Shown here in pieces: positions 8,892 to 16,810 of a DNA stretch of 42,665 nucleotides. Below the pieces are notes generated by a model. It made no database searches. It was given only the letters and a program-made list of their open reading frames with translations, and was not told the DNA's origin. Origin of the DNA: DATAXV01 sp036272915. GTDB taxonomy: Bacteria > Chloroflexota > Dormibacteria > Dormibacterales > Dormibacteraceae. The stretch's first letter is position 1, and the number at the start of each line of letters is the position of its first letter. The translations under genes were made by a program, and so were the position numbers. The stretch is from contig DATAXV010000217.1 in assembly GCA_036272915.1 (NCBI GenBank), positions 1 through 42,665 of the forward strand. The letters run 5' to 3'.

Positions 8892-11800
8892 GCTCGCCTC
8901 TCCGACCACCGGCCTCTCCGACGAGCAGCGGGCGGCCGCGCAGGCCGGGCCCGACGGCGCCTTCCTGATCGTCGCCGGCCCCGGCTCGGGCAAGACCCTG
9001 ACCATGGTCGAGCGCTTCCGCTGGCTGGTCTCGGCGCGCGGACTGGCCCCCGAGGAGGTCCTCGCCGTGACCTTCACCGAGGCCGCCGCGACCGAGCTCC
9101 GCGAGCGTCTCGAGGTCGCGCTGGAGCGGTCCCTGGACGATGCCTGGATCGGCACCTTCCACGGCATCTCCTCGCGGCTGCTCCGCGACCACGCCTACCA
9201 GGTCGGGATGGCCCGCGAGGTGCAGGTGCTCGACGACATCGGCCAGCGGCTGCTCCGCGAGCGCCTGGCCGAGGAGCTGAGGGGAGGCGCCGCACCCGAT
9301 CTCGACCGGCCCTTCGACGCCCTGACCCCCGACGACGTCCGCGATCTGGTCCGGGCCGGGCCGCTCTTCGCGCTCGAGCTCAAGGGCCGCGGGATCCTGC
9401 CCGACACCTTCCGCGAGGAGGCGCTCCGCCTCCACGCCAGGGACTGGGTGGGCACCGCCGAGACGCCCCCGGCCCGCGCCGAGCGCGAGGCGATCGAGGT
9501 GCTGCACTCCGTCTACCAGGCGTATCAGGAGCGGCTCCACGAGACCGACCGACTGGACTTCGACGACCTGATCCTGGCCGTGATGAGGGCGCTGCGGCGG
9601 GTCCCCGCCTTCCGCACCTGGTGTCACCGCCAGTTCCGCGCCATCCTCGTCGACGAGTTCCAGGACACCAACCGCATCCAGCTCGAGCTGATCCGGCGCC
9701 TCGCCTCGGAGGGGTTCGGGAACGTGACCGCGGTCGGCGACGCCAAGCAGTCCATCTACGGCTGGCGCGACGCCGAGATCGAGAACATCCGCAGCCGGTT
9801 CCCGGGCCGGCCGCTTCCCCTCACCCACAACTACCGGTCCCACCAGGAGATCCTGGACCTGGCCACCGACTTCATCCGCCGCGACCCCGACTTCCGGGAG
9901 GAGCCGTCGCTGGTCGCGACCCGAGGGTCGGGCAGGCGCTGCGTGACGGTGATGATGGCGCCCGACGCCAGGCGTGAGGCCCGCCGCGTCGCCAACGAGA
10001 TCCGGCGGCAGGTGGACCACGGACGCGCGCTCTCCGACATCGCCATCCTGGCCACCTCCGTCCGTCAGCTGCCGCCCGAGTTCGAGGACGAGCTGCGGCT
10101 TCAGGGAATCCCCTACGTCACCACCGCCGGCTCGGGATTCTTCGACCGGGAGGAGGTCAAGGACGTTCTCGCCCTGCTCCGCCTGGTCGCCGATCCGATG
10201 GACGACGGCGCCCTCTGCCGGCTGCTCCAGGGTCCGCTGGTGCGCATGGGCGACGGCGACATGTACCGGCTCGCCAGCCGCCGGCTGGTCCGAGAGGACA
10301 ACCGGGGCCTCTACCGTCGCCGCGGGATGCGGCTGCGCGACTGTCTCGAGGGCAGCCGGGAGGAGGCCTGGCCCGGCCTCGACCCCGACCTGGTGGCGCG
10401 GCTCGAGGCAGCCGTCGCCGCGGTCGACCGGATCACGGCGGAGCGCGACGCCTGCAGCGTCGGCGAACTGCTCCAGCGGCTGCTGACCGAGACCGGCTAC
10501 CTGCGCCACTCGCGGCTGCGCGCCCTCCGCGAGGGGCCGCGCGCGCTGCGCAACCTGGCCAAGGTCGAGGAGCTGGGCGGCCGCTTCGAGCGGGAGCAGG
10601 GTCTGCGCCGGGCGGCCGACTTCGTCATCTACTTGGACCAGGTCATGAACGCGGCGCCCCTCGCCGAGGCCGAGGTCGAGGCGCCGGAGGCGGTCCGCCT
10701 GCTGACCATCCACGCCGCCAAGGGCCTCGAGTTCGGCGCCGTGTTCCTGGTCGACGTGCGCGCCGCCGGCGCCCGCGACACGCAGAAGCTGTTCTTCGAC
10801 CCGGACAGCTTCGGCTTCCTGATGAAGTGGTGGCGCAGCGACCGGCACCCCCGCTACCGCCAGCACCAGCCGGGCGCCGGGGTCGTTCGGCTCGCTCGCC
10901 AGGAACGGCGGCGCGTCATCTACGTGGCCCTGACCCGGGCGCGGGACGAGCTCTTCATCTCGGCCACCCGCGACGAGGCGGGTCCGCACGAGGTCGACGT
11001 CGAGGCGGACGACTTCTTCGCCGAGATCCTGCAATGGGCGCTGGCCAACCCCGAGGCGGCGGCGATGGTCGAGGCAGAGCAGCTGGAGCTGCCGGGATCG
11101 TTCACGCCCCGCGTCGAGGTCGAGCAGGATCCGGGCACGGTCGAGCGCATCGCCGAGCGGCTGGAGCTCCTGCGGCGCCCTGGCGACCCCGTGACCGCCG
11201 CCCCGCCACCGACCCGGCTGAGCTTCACCCACCTCCACCTTCTCGAGGTATGCCCGGTCCGCTACCGGTTCCAGGAGGTCCTCCGGCTGCCGGCTCCGCC
11301 CGATGAGCTGCGACCGAAGCCGGCGCGGAGCAGCAGCGGCGCAGCCGAACTCGGCTCCGCCGTGCACCGGGCGCTTGCCATCTGGCACGAGCAGGGCGGG
11401 GACATCGAGAGCCTGTACGACGGCCCCGACTCGGGGCGCGAGCTGCTCCGCTCCTACACCGCGCACCCCCTCGCCCAGTCGCCCACCCTGGGCGTCGAGG
11501 TCGAGTTCAACCTGCTGCTCGGCGACGGGATCAGGATCAAGGGCCTGGTCGACCGCATCTGCACCTACGAGGGAAGGACCACCCTGGTCGACTACAAGAC
11601 CAACGCCCGACTCGACGCGCGGCTGCTCGAGGTCTACTCGCGTCAGCTCCGGCTCTACGGCCTGGCCTCGCGGCGCGGGCTGCTCCCCGGCGATCCCGAA
11701 CCGCGCCTCCTCCTCTTCGATCTCCGAGGGGGTGACGCCATCGAGGTGACACCGGATCCGGAGGGAGCGGAGCGGTGGGCCCTGGCCGCGGCGGGCAGGA

Positions 11801-11892
11801 TCGTCGCTCAGGACTTCTCGCTCGGTCCCGAGCACGGAGACCGGCCCTGCTTCCTCTGCGCCTACCGGGCCCTCTGTCCAGACCGGCGTTGA
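8884..11892 (+). CDS. UvrD/PcrA-like helicase fused to RecB-type nuclease with Fe-S cysteines (AdnAB/AddAB-like subunit 2)
   Basis: A 1002-aa paralogue of the preceding gene. It has a Q-motif (LSDEQRAAAQ, 11-20), Walker A GPGSGKT 32-38, VDEFQD 256-261, GDAKQSIYGWRD from 285, TIHAAKGLEF from 608 and VIYVALTRARDEL from 678. The C-terminal nuclease has D890, D903 and K905 (VDYKT), plus cysteines C790, C989, C992 and C998 (C...CxxCx5C), the usual pattern for an iron-sulfur-stapled RecB nuclease. Thus both subunits keep a helicase, a nuclease and a probable 4Fe-4S cluster. The start ATG overlaps the upstream stop by 8 bp, and the stop overlaps a TTG start downstream. This indicates one polycistronic, translationally coupled unit. 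Confidence 0.93.
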   Translation: MTELASPTTGLSDEQRAAAQAGPDGAFLIVAGPGSGKTLTMVERFRWLVSARGLAPEEVLAVTFTEAAATELRERLEVALERSLDDAWIGTFHGISSRLLRDHAYQVGMAREVQVLDDIGQRLLRERLAEELRGGAAPDLDRPFDALTPDDVRDLVRAGPLFALELKGRGILPDTFREEALRLHARDWVGTAETPPARAEREAIEVLHSVYQAYQERLHETDRLDFDDLILAVMRALRRVPAFRTWCHRQFRAILVDEFQDTNRIQLELIRRLASEGFGNVTAVGDAKQSIYGWRDAEIENIRSRFPGRPLPLTHNYRSHQEILDLATDFIRRDPDFREEPSLVATRGSGRRCVTVMMAPDARREARRVANEIRRQVDHGRALSDIAILATSVRQLPPEFEDELRLQGIPYVTTAGSGFFDREEVKDVLALLRLVADPMDDGALCRLLQGPLVRMGDGDMYRLASRRLVREDNRGLYRRRGMRLRDCLEGSREEAWPGLDPDLVARLEAAVAAVDRITAERDACSVGELLQRLLTETGYLRHSRLRALREGPRALRNLAKVEELGGRFEREQGLRRAADFVIYLDQVMNAAPLAEAEVEAPEAVRLLTIHAAKGLEFGAVFLVDVRAAGARDTQKLFFDPDSFGFLMKWWRSDRHPRYRQHQPGAGVVRLARQERRRVIYVALTRARDELFISATRDEAGPHEVDVEADDFFAEILQWALANPEAAAMVEAEQLELPGSFTPRVEVEQDPGTVERIAERLELLRRPGDPVTAAPPPTRLSFTHLHLLEVCPVRYRFQEVLRLPAPPDELRPKPARSSSGAAELGSAVHRALAIWHEQGGDIESLYDGPDSGRELLRSYTAHPLAQSPTLGVEVEFNLLLGDGIRIKGLVDRICTYEGRTTLVDYKTNARLDARLLEVYSRQLRLYGLASRRGLLPGDPEPRLLLFDLRGGDAIEVTPDPEGAERWALAAAGRIVAQDFSLGPEHGDRPCFLCAYRALCPDRR

Positions 11893-12212
11893 CGCCGCCG
11901 CCACGGTACTTCGAGCGGCGCCAGATCAGAGAGGCGATCGAGTTCGCGGAGGCGGGCGGGATCGCCGTCCATCGCAACTTGGACCGCTATCACGGCCAGC
12001 TCAGCCGCGGCGGCCGCGTCATGGAACGACCCTTTCTCCACGTGATCGGACTGCGCGCCGAGTTGGAGGAGTGGGCGAGGGGTCACGGCGTGCCACTGGA
12101 GGCGATCCAGCCGGAGAGGCGCCGGAAGGTTGCTCACATCGACGTCTTCGGCTCGTACGCCGAGGCCCTGCTCCGCGCGTTGGGAGAGGAGGATCGTCGC
12201 AACCGAGGCTGA
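11889..12212 (+). CDS. Small uncharacterised protein, third gene of the helicase-nuclease operon
   Basis: A 107-aa soluble, charged protein starting at TTG 11889, which overlaps the helicase-nuclease stop as TTGA. The open frame continues upstream but only antisense-like Arg/Pro-rich sequence lies there. The start TPPPRYFERRQI and the segment RRRKVAHIDVFGSYAEALL read like a compact alpha/beta protein. I do not recognise the family. No transmembrane segment, signal peptide, zinc motif or classical HTH is evident. Its coupling to the break-resection genes suggests a role in the same process, but this is inference from position only. Confidence 0.6.
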   Translation: MTPPPRYFERRQIREAIEFAEAGGIAVHRNLDRYHGQLSRGGRVMERPFLHVIGLRAELEEWARGHGVPLEAIQPERRRKVAHIDVFGSYAEALLRALGEEDRRNRG

Positions 12213-12284
12213 GCTTGGTTCGCGATGGACCGAGTCAGGCCCCGACGGCGACGAGGATACGCGTGACTCTCCAATCGGCGGCAG

Positions 12285-12491
12285 GTGACGCTACCCCTCG
12301 AGGTGGTGGAGGATCTCGCACTGTCCGCGGGCGACGAGCTGAAGGTCGAGGTCGCCGGGGATCGCATCATCCTCAGGCCGGAAGAGGACCGGATCGAGCG
12401 TCGGAGAAAGGCCCTTGCCGCGGCGGCCGGAAGCCTCCCGGGCGTCCACGAACCGGGGTATCTCGAAACGCTGCGCGACGAGTCGCGCTGA
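12285..12491 (+). CDS. AbrB/MazE/SpoVT-type antitoxin domain protein, apparently frameshifted at its N-terminus
   Basis: A 68-aa product whose first half (VTLPLEVVEDLALSAGDELK) matches the swapped-hairpin DNA-binding fold of AbrB-like antitoxins, followed by a charged tail. The family normally has a further strand of the type ITLSSKGQ before VTLP. An equivalent (VTLQSAAG) is encoded just upstream at 12263-12286, but in another frame, behind GAGGA at 5-nt spacing and GTG 12263. The in-frame GTG at 12285 has no good ribosome binding site. So the gene probably carries a net frameshift between about 12276 and 12284, either real or a sequence error. No toxin gene follows before the convergent SDR. 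Confidence 0.6.
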   Translation: MTLPLEVVEDLALSAGDELKVEVAGDRIILRPEEDRIERRRKALAAAAGSLPGVHEPGYLETLRDESR

Positions 12492-12615
12492 ACCTCATCG
12501 AGGTGAGCGGTCATCCTGGCTTGAAGTAGCGCCGTCGACAGCTCCGTGCTGAACGTGCCTCGACGACCGCGGTCCACAGGCGGTCGCCAGATCGGTCGGG
12601 GTCCGGAACTGCCAC

Positions 12616-13551
12616 CTATGACGAGACCTCGGTGGTGTCGGCGGGCAGGGAGACCCCGGTGAGGCGCTCCGCCTCGCTCCAGAGGCGCGTCGCCACCGCT
12701 GAATCGCGGCCCCGCTGGGGGATTCGCACCTGGGTGGTGGGGCCGACGAGGCCCATCAATCCGCTCGGACCGTAGTAGCCGCCGTTCGCCGCCCCCGGAT
12801 CGGTGGCCGCGAACAGCATCGGCTCGGCGCCCTGCGTCGCCTCCTGCGATGGAATGATCCGGAGGCTGTTGAAGATCGTCCGGCGCGGCCGATCCCGGCC
12901 CAAGCTCGCCCCGGCCGTCTGCAGATTGGTCCTGGTGAAGCCGGGATGGGCGGCGTTGCTCATCAGCGGCCACCTACGCTCGCGGGCGATCTCGGCCAGC
13001 TGGACCGCCATCAGCAGGTCGGCGAGCTTCGACTGCGCGTAGGCGGCCTGGGGTCGATACCCGCGCTCCAGCTGCAGATCGTCGAAGCGGATGTGGCCGA
13101 AGTTGGCGAGGCCGCTGCTCATGGTCACGACCCGCGCGGCGGGCGCCGCCAGCAGCAGCGGGAGCAGCCGTAGGGTCAGCGCGAAGGGACCGAGGAAGTT
13201 CGTGCCGAGCTGGAGCTCGAAGCCCTGCGCCGTGGTCATGTGGCTGGGGACGGCCATGACCCCGGCGTTGTTGAGAAGGAGGTCGACCGGCCTGCCCTCG
13301 CCGGTCAGCGCCGCGGCGAACTCCCGAACCGAATCCAGGTCGGCGAGATCGAGCCGGCGGACGACGAGGTCCGATCCCGGATACCGATCGAGCATCTCGG
13401 CACGTGCCGTCTCTCCCCTTTCCGATGAGCGGACGGCCAGGATGACGCGCGCCCCGGCACCGCCGAGCCGCGCGGCGGCCTCCCTGCCGGTGCCGCTGTT
13501 GGCACCGGTGACCACCGCCAGCTTCCCCGTCTGGTCGGGAACCTCGTACAT
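12616..13551 (-). CDS. Short-chain dehydrogenase/reductase
   Basis: A 311-aa NAD(P)-dependent oxidoreductase. TGANSGTG (15-22) binds the cofactor, NNAG is at 94-97, and the catalytic set S145/S146, Y171 and K175 (YAQSK) is intact. The C-terminal region with PTTQV and GPSGLM resembles the retinol dehydrogenase/WW-domain-oxidoreductase-like SDRs; the substrate is unknown. It lies 92 bp downstream of the MDR oxidoreductase on the same strand, so both may be controlled by the divergent MarR regulator. The ATG at 13551 has GGGG 6 nt upstream. Confidence 0.9.
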   Translation of the reverse strand: MYEVPDQTGKLAVVTGANSGTGREAAARLGGAGARVILAVRSSERGETARAEMLDRYPGSDLVVRRLDLADLDSVREFAAALTGEGRPVDLLLNNAGVMAVPSHMTTAQGFELQLGTNFLGPFALTLRLLPLLLAAPAARVVTMSSGLANFGHIRFDDLQLERGYRPQAAYAQSKLADLLMAVQLAEIARERRWPLMSNAAHPGFTRTNLQTAGASLGRDRPRRTIFNSLRIIPSQEATQGAEPMLFAATDPGAANGGYYGPSGLMGLVGPTTQVRIPQRGRDSAVATRLWSEAERLTGVSLPADTTEVSS

Positions 13552-13643
13552 GTCGTGCCCCTGTGTTCACCCACGTTCGGACGAGCGTCTCCGTGCCGGG
13601 ACCATTGTGGGGCGACGGCGTCGGTGTTGGACCCGCGGACGAC

Positions 13644-14609
13644 CTACGGGACGAGCACGGTGCGCGTTCCGGAGACCTCGGGCGCGATCCAGACGGCCTC
13701 GACGTCCGCCAGCGGTGCCGGACGGACGTTGACCGTGAGGCTGCCGCGATCGATCTCATCGACCAGAGACGGCAGCTCGGCGACGTAGGCGGCGGTGGAC
13801 ACCGAGCCCTGCCCGTTGCCCTGGAGCCGGAGGTTGGCCTGGCGGAGCAGCGCCGACGGCAGCTCGACGGTGGGTCCGGCCACGGAGCCGATCTGGATCC
13901 AGTCCAGGGCCCGGCTGCGGTCCGCCCTGGCCTTCAGCAACGCGGTCATGGTCGCCGTCGCCGGCTCGCCCCACAGGTAGTCGATCACGACGTCGACCTC
14001 GGCGGCGGCCGCGGCCAGACGGGCGGCCGTCCCCTCGGGATCGTCGTCGAGGGCGACGACGTCATCGGCTCCCGCGGCGGGCAGCTCCGCGAGTCGCACG
14101 GGATCGCGCCCCGCGCCGACGACGCGGCCGGCGCCGAGGAGCTTGGCGATCTGCACCGCCATCCCGCCGGCGCTGCCGGTGGCTCCGAGCACCAGGACCG
14201 ACTGGCCCGCCTGGAGGGGCACGCGGCGGCGCAGCGCCACCCAGGCCGACATGGCCGGGTTCATGGCCGCCGCGACCCTGGCCACGTCGACCGCCTCCGG
14301 CAGCGGGACCGTGCGGCGGAGATCGACGACCGCCCGCTCGGCCATGGAGCCCCAGGTGTCGTCGGAGACGACGAAATAGACCGCCCTGCCGTCCGGAAGC
14401 CGGCCGACCCCGTCCACGCCGGGGATCATCGGCAGATTGCCGGTGCTCGTGTAATGGCTCCCCGAGGCGCCGCTGCGCACCCGGGGGTGCAGCCCCGCGG
14501 CGAGGACGTCGACCAGCGTCTGGTCAGGCCCGTTCGGCTCCGGCGGGTCATGGGTCTCGTACCGGGGCGGGCGGTCGAAGGAACGGATCACGGCGGCGCG
14601 CATGCTCAT
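13644..14609 (-). CDS. Medium-chain (MDR) quinone oxidoreductase-like protein
   Basis: A 321-aa NADPH:quinone oxidoreductase/zinc-independent alcohol dehydrogenase-like protein. It has a GroES-like N-terminal domain (VDGVGRLPDG near 64-74) and a Rossmann fold with LGATGSAGG at 141-149. Structural and catalytic zinc cysteines are absent, as in the QOR branch. The start is ATG 14609, with AGGAGG about 9 nt upstream. It is divergent from the MarR gene, with the operator-like dyad between them. Expression is therefore probably repressed by MarR and induced by an electrophile or aromatic ligand (inference). Confidence 0.9.
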   Translation of the reverse strand: MSMRAAVIRSFDRPPRYETHDPPEPNGPDQTLVDVLAAGLHPRVRSGASGSHYTSTGNLPMIPGVDGVGRLPDGRAVYFVVSDDTWGSMAERAVVDLRRTVPLPEAVDVARVAAAMNPAMSAWVALRRRVPLQAGQSVLVLGATGSAGGMAVQIAKLLGAGRVVGAGRDPVRLAELPAAGADDVVALDDDPEGTAARLAAAAAEVDVVIDYLWGEPATATMTALLKARADRSRALDWIQIGSVAGPTVELPSALLRQANLRLQGNGQGSVSTAAYVAELPSLVDEIDRGSLTVNVRPAPLADVEAVWIAPEVSGTRTVLVP

Positions 14610-14634
14610 CGTTTCAGCCTCCTGTGGCGGTCAA

Positions 14635-14657
14635 AGTAGTTGGTTTTACCACCTACT
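14635..14657. promoter_or_regulatory. Probable MarR operator
   Basis: Inverted repeat with arms AGTAGTTGGT and ACCACCTACT (9 of 10 positions pair) around a 3-nt spacer, in the 87-bp region between divergent MDR and marR genes. It lies just downstream of a minus-strand -10-like TATAGT (14660-14655). A further partial half-site, TAGTTGG, follows at 14659. Confidence 0.65.
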
Positions 14658-14661
14658 ATAG

Positions 14662-14690
14662 TTGGCGTCACAATCTAAATGTATTAGAAT
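14662..14690 (+). promoter_or_regulatory. Promoter of the MarR gene (leaderless)
   Basis: TTGGCG (14662-14667), a 17-bp spacer and TAGAAT (14685-14690) lead to a predicted transcription start at or next to the GTG at 14697, so the mRNA would be leaderless. A second weak dyad (CAATCTAA...TTAGAATTG, 14671-14692) covers the -10 box. Confidence 0.55.
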
Positions 14691-14696
14691 TGAGCC

Positions 14697-15200
14697 GTGC
14701 ATCCGAGCCAGAGACGTCCTGTCCTCACCCCCGTGCCCGGGGAGGGTGACCTGGGCCTGGTCGACGCCCTCGCCCAGCTGAGCTTCGCCGTCCAGGGGGC
14801 CCTGGGGAGGGTGGCCGCCGCTCATGACCTGTCGATCGTCCAGGGGCGCCTGCTCGGCATCCTCCGCGACCGGAGGCCGACGATCAAGGAGCTGGCGAGC
14901 TTCCTGCAGCTGGACAAGTCGAGCGTGACCGGGCTCGTCGACCGGGCGGAGGAGAGGGGGCTGGTGCGGCGAACCGCGGCCGGGCACGACCGGCGCAGCG
15001 TGCGGGTGGCGATCACGACCGCGGGCCAGGAGCTGGTCGACCGGGCGACGGCGGAATTCGAGAGCGAGGTCGCGCTTCTCGCCACCGACCTCAGGCCGGC
15101 GCAGCGGACACGGCTCTCCGCGATCGCCAGCGTCGTCGTCGCCGCTGACGCCAGGCGGCGGGGCATCGACATCTTCGAGGTCGACCCGCCGCCGGCCTGA
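14697..15200 (+). CDS. MarR family transcriptional regulator
   Basis: A 167-aa dimeric winged-helix DNA-binding protein. The MarR core is clear: LSIVQGRLLGILRDR, then the HTH TIKELASFLQLDKSSVTGLVDRAEE and the wing RRTAAGHDRRSVRVAITTAG. It starts at GTG 14697, at the expected transcription start and without a ribosome binding site. It is divergent from the MDR gene and is inferred to repress that gene and itself through the dyad at 14635-14657. The short N-terminal extension rich in Pro is ordinary. The effector is not predictable. Confidence 0.92.
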   Translation: MHPSQRRPVLTPVPGEGDLGLVDALAQLSFAVQGALGRVAAAHDLSIVQGRLLGILRDRRPTIKELASFLQLDKSSVTGLVDRAEERGLVRRTAAGHDRRSVRVAITTAGQELVDRATAEFESEVALLATDLRPAQRTRLSAIASVVVAADARRRGIDIFEVDPPPA

Positions 15201-15249
15201 TCGACAGGCAATTCAGGGTCTTTCAGACGCCGCCGCCCACTCTATATCG

Positions 15250-15269
15250 TCGGTATACTGCTGTACCGA
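15250..15269. promoter_or_regulatory. TetR operator and -10 box at the TetR-SDR promoter
   Basis: Perfect 6-bp arms TCGGTA (15250-15255) and TACCGA (15264-15269), extending imperfectly to 10 bp (8 pairs), overlap the -10 sequence TATACT (15254-15259) and the first base of the ATG at 15269. This geometry fits tight autorepression of a leaderless transcript. Confidence 0.6.
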
Positions 15270-15868
15270 TGGTACACAGGGATGCCCGTCGGGCCCTGAT
15301 CGATTCGGCGGTGGAGGTCATCGCCGCACGGGGCGTGGAAGCCGCGACCACTCGCGAGATCTACCTCCGGGCCGGGGTCAAGGCGCCCACCCTGTACCAC
15401 CACTTCGGCGACAAGCGGGGACTGCTCGACGCCGTCGTCACCGACTCGTTCGAGCGATACCTGGCGCGAAAGCGGACGCTCCCCTCGACCGGTGACGCGG
15501 CGGCCGATGCCCGGCTGGGGTGGGACCTGCACGTGGAGTTCGCCCAGACCAATCCGTCTCTGTACCAGCTCATGTGGCCGGCGGGACGCGCGGAGCTGCC
15601 CCGAGCCGCGGTGGAGAGCGGGGACGGGCTGCGCCGGGGCTTCGAGGCCCTGGAGAGCCGGGGTGCACTGCGGCCGGGGATCACGGCCCGTCAGGCGACC
15701 CGGATTCTCTCGGCGGCCCTGAGCGGCGTGACCGCGGCGATCACCCGCGACCCCGAGGATCCGGGCAACGCCGGCCTCTCGGCCACGGTCAGGGAGGCCG
15801 TCATCGACGCCCTGCTCGTGCCGCGGCAGCGGGGAGGATCCGTGCACCAACGGAAGGAGGAGGGATGA
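15269..15868 (+). CDS. TetR/AcrR family transcriptional regulator
   Basis: A 199-aa repressor. The N-terminal HTH (about residues 8-54) has the typical ALIDSAVEVIAARGVEAATT start and the recognition-helix end APTLYHHFGDKRGLLDAV. The C-terminal ligand domain is less conserved (RAELPRAAVESGDG, ALSGVTAAITRDP). ATG 15269 lies 9 nt after the -10 box, inside the operator. The stop overlaps the downstream SDR start (ATGA), so regulator and SDR are co-transcribed and coupled. The regulator presumably senses the SDR substrate or product. Confidence 0.9.
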   Translation: MVHRDARRALIDSAVEVIAARGVEAATTREIYLRAGVKAPTLYHHFGDKRGLLDAVVTDSFERYLARKRTLPSTGDAAADARLGWDLHVEFAQTNPSLYQLMWPAGRAELPRAAVESGDGLRRGFEALESRGALRPGITARQATRILSAALSGVTAAITRDPEDPGNAGLSATVREAVIDALLVPRQRGGSVHQRKEEG

Positions 15869-16788
15869 TGCGGGCTGTCGTGACCGGTGCGACGGGCGGG
15901 ATCGGCGAGGCCATCGCCCGCCGGCTCGCCGCCGAGGGACTTGCGGTGACCCTGGTCGGCCGCAGCGACGAGCGGCTGCGGGCCGCGCGCGAGCGGATCG
16001 AGGCGGCCGTGCCGGGCGCGGACCTCACCCTGGAGCGGGCGGACCTTGCCGATCTCGCCCAGGTGCGCGACCTCGGCGAGCGGCTGCTGGCCGGCCCCGG
16101 CCTCGACGTGGTCGTCAGCAACGCGGCGCTGATCACGCCCCTTGATCTGATGACGTCCGACGGCCTGCCCCGCGTGCTCGCCGTCAACCACCTCGCGCCG
16201 TATCTCCTGCTGCGCACCCTCGCCCCGGGCCTCACCCGGGCCAGGCTGGTCGTCGTCGGGGCGGATCCCGTCTCCGGCGACCGGCGCCCGATCGATCTGG
16301 ACGACCTCACCTTCACCCTCCCCGACCGCCTGGGGTACGCCGCCGCGCTGAGGCCGTTCCTCGCCTACGGCCAGACCAAGACCATGAACGCGATGTTCGT
16401 CTTTGCCCTCGCCCGGCGGCTGGCCGGAAGCTCGGTCACGGTCAACTGCGCGCATCCCGGCGTCATCCGCGGGACCGGGCTCAGCCGGGAGGTGCCCGGG
16501 CTGACCGCGGCCGTCAGTGAGGCGGTCCGCGATGGCGTTCTGCCCATGCCGGGTCCTCAACCCCGGGGTTGGGGGGCGCCGAGCTTCAGCGGTTCGGCGG
16601 AGGGGCCCGACCCGGACGTCGGTGCCGACACCCCGGCCTGGCTCGCGACCTCTCCCGAGGTCGAGGGTGTGAGCGGGCGCTTCTTCGTCGACCGCGCGCC
16701 GGTGGAGAGGGCGCGGCACGCCACCGACGCCACCCGATGTGAACGGCTCTGGGTGGAGAGCGCGCGTCTCACCGGGCTGCCCGCGTAG
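15865..16788 (+). CDS. SDR-family oxidoreductase lacking the canonical catalytic Ser
   Basis: A 307-aa Rossmann protein coupled to the TetR gene (ATGA overlap, with GGAAGGAGG upstream). The cofactor loop TGATGGIG (7-14) and the YxxxK pair Y168/K172 (AYGQTK) are intact. The NNAG motif has become SNAAL. At the position where the nearby SDR has VTMSSG, this one reads VVVGAD (about 129-134), so the catalytic serine is replaced. A Pro/Gly-rich insertion (PQPRGWGAPSFSGSAEGPDPD, near 232-252) precedes the C-terminus and contains a perfect 14-bp DNA palindrome at 16558-16571. It may be an impaired enzyme or use altered chemistry. Two tandem ATGs exist (15865, 15868). Confidence 0.88.
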   Translation: MMRAVVTGATGGIGEAIARRLAAEGLAVTLVGRSDERLRAARERIEAAVPGADLTLERADLADLAQVRDLGERLLAGPGLDVVVSNAALITPLDLMTSDGLPRVLAVNHLAPYLLLRTLAPGLTRARLVVVGADPVSGDRRPIDLDDLTFTLPDRLGYAAALRPFLAYGQTKTMNAMFVFALARRLAGSSVTVNCAHPGVIRGTGLSREVPGLTAAVSEAVRDGVLPMPGPQPRGWGAPSFSGSAEGPDPDVGADTPAWLATSPEVEGVSGRFFVDRAPVERARHATDATRCERLWVESARLTGLPA

Positions 16789-16810
16789 CCCGGGCCGCTG
16801 CAGGGTAAGG

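Noticed and set aside
4977..9167. Very long minus-strand open frame antisense to the helicase-nuclease genes
   Set aside because: Only its last 215 residues (the CPBP protease) read like a real protein. The rest is antisense sequence of G+C-rich coding DNA.
8788..11904. 1038-codon minus-strand open frame
   Set aside because: It lies exactly opposite the second helicase-nuclease and has antisense-type composition with no recognisable domain.
12521..12556. Possible PIN-domain toxin remnant (AVDSSVL) after the AbrB-like gene
   Set aside because: Only about seven residues resemble a PIN start, and the frame diverges at once and has no start codon. Chance is likely.
16558..16571. Perfect 14-bp palindrome CAACCCCGGGGTTG
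   Set aside because: It is inside the SDR coding region, in a Pro/Gly-coding segment, so it is more likely a by-product of composition than a regulatory site.
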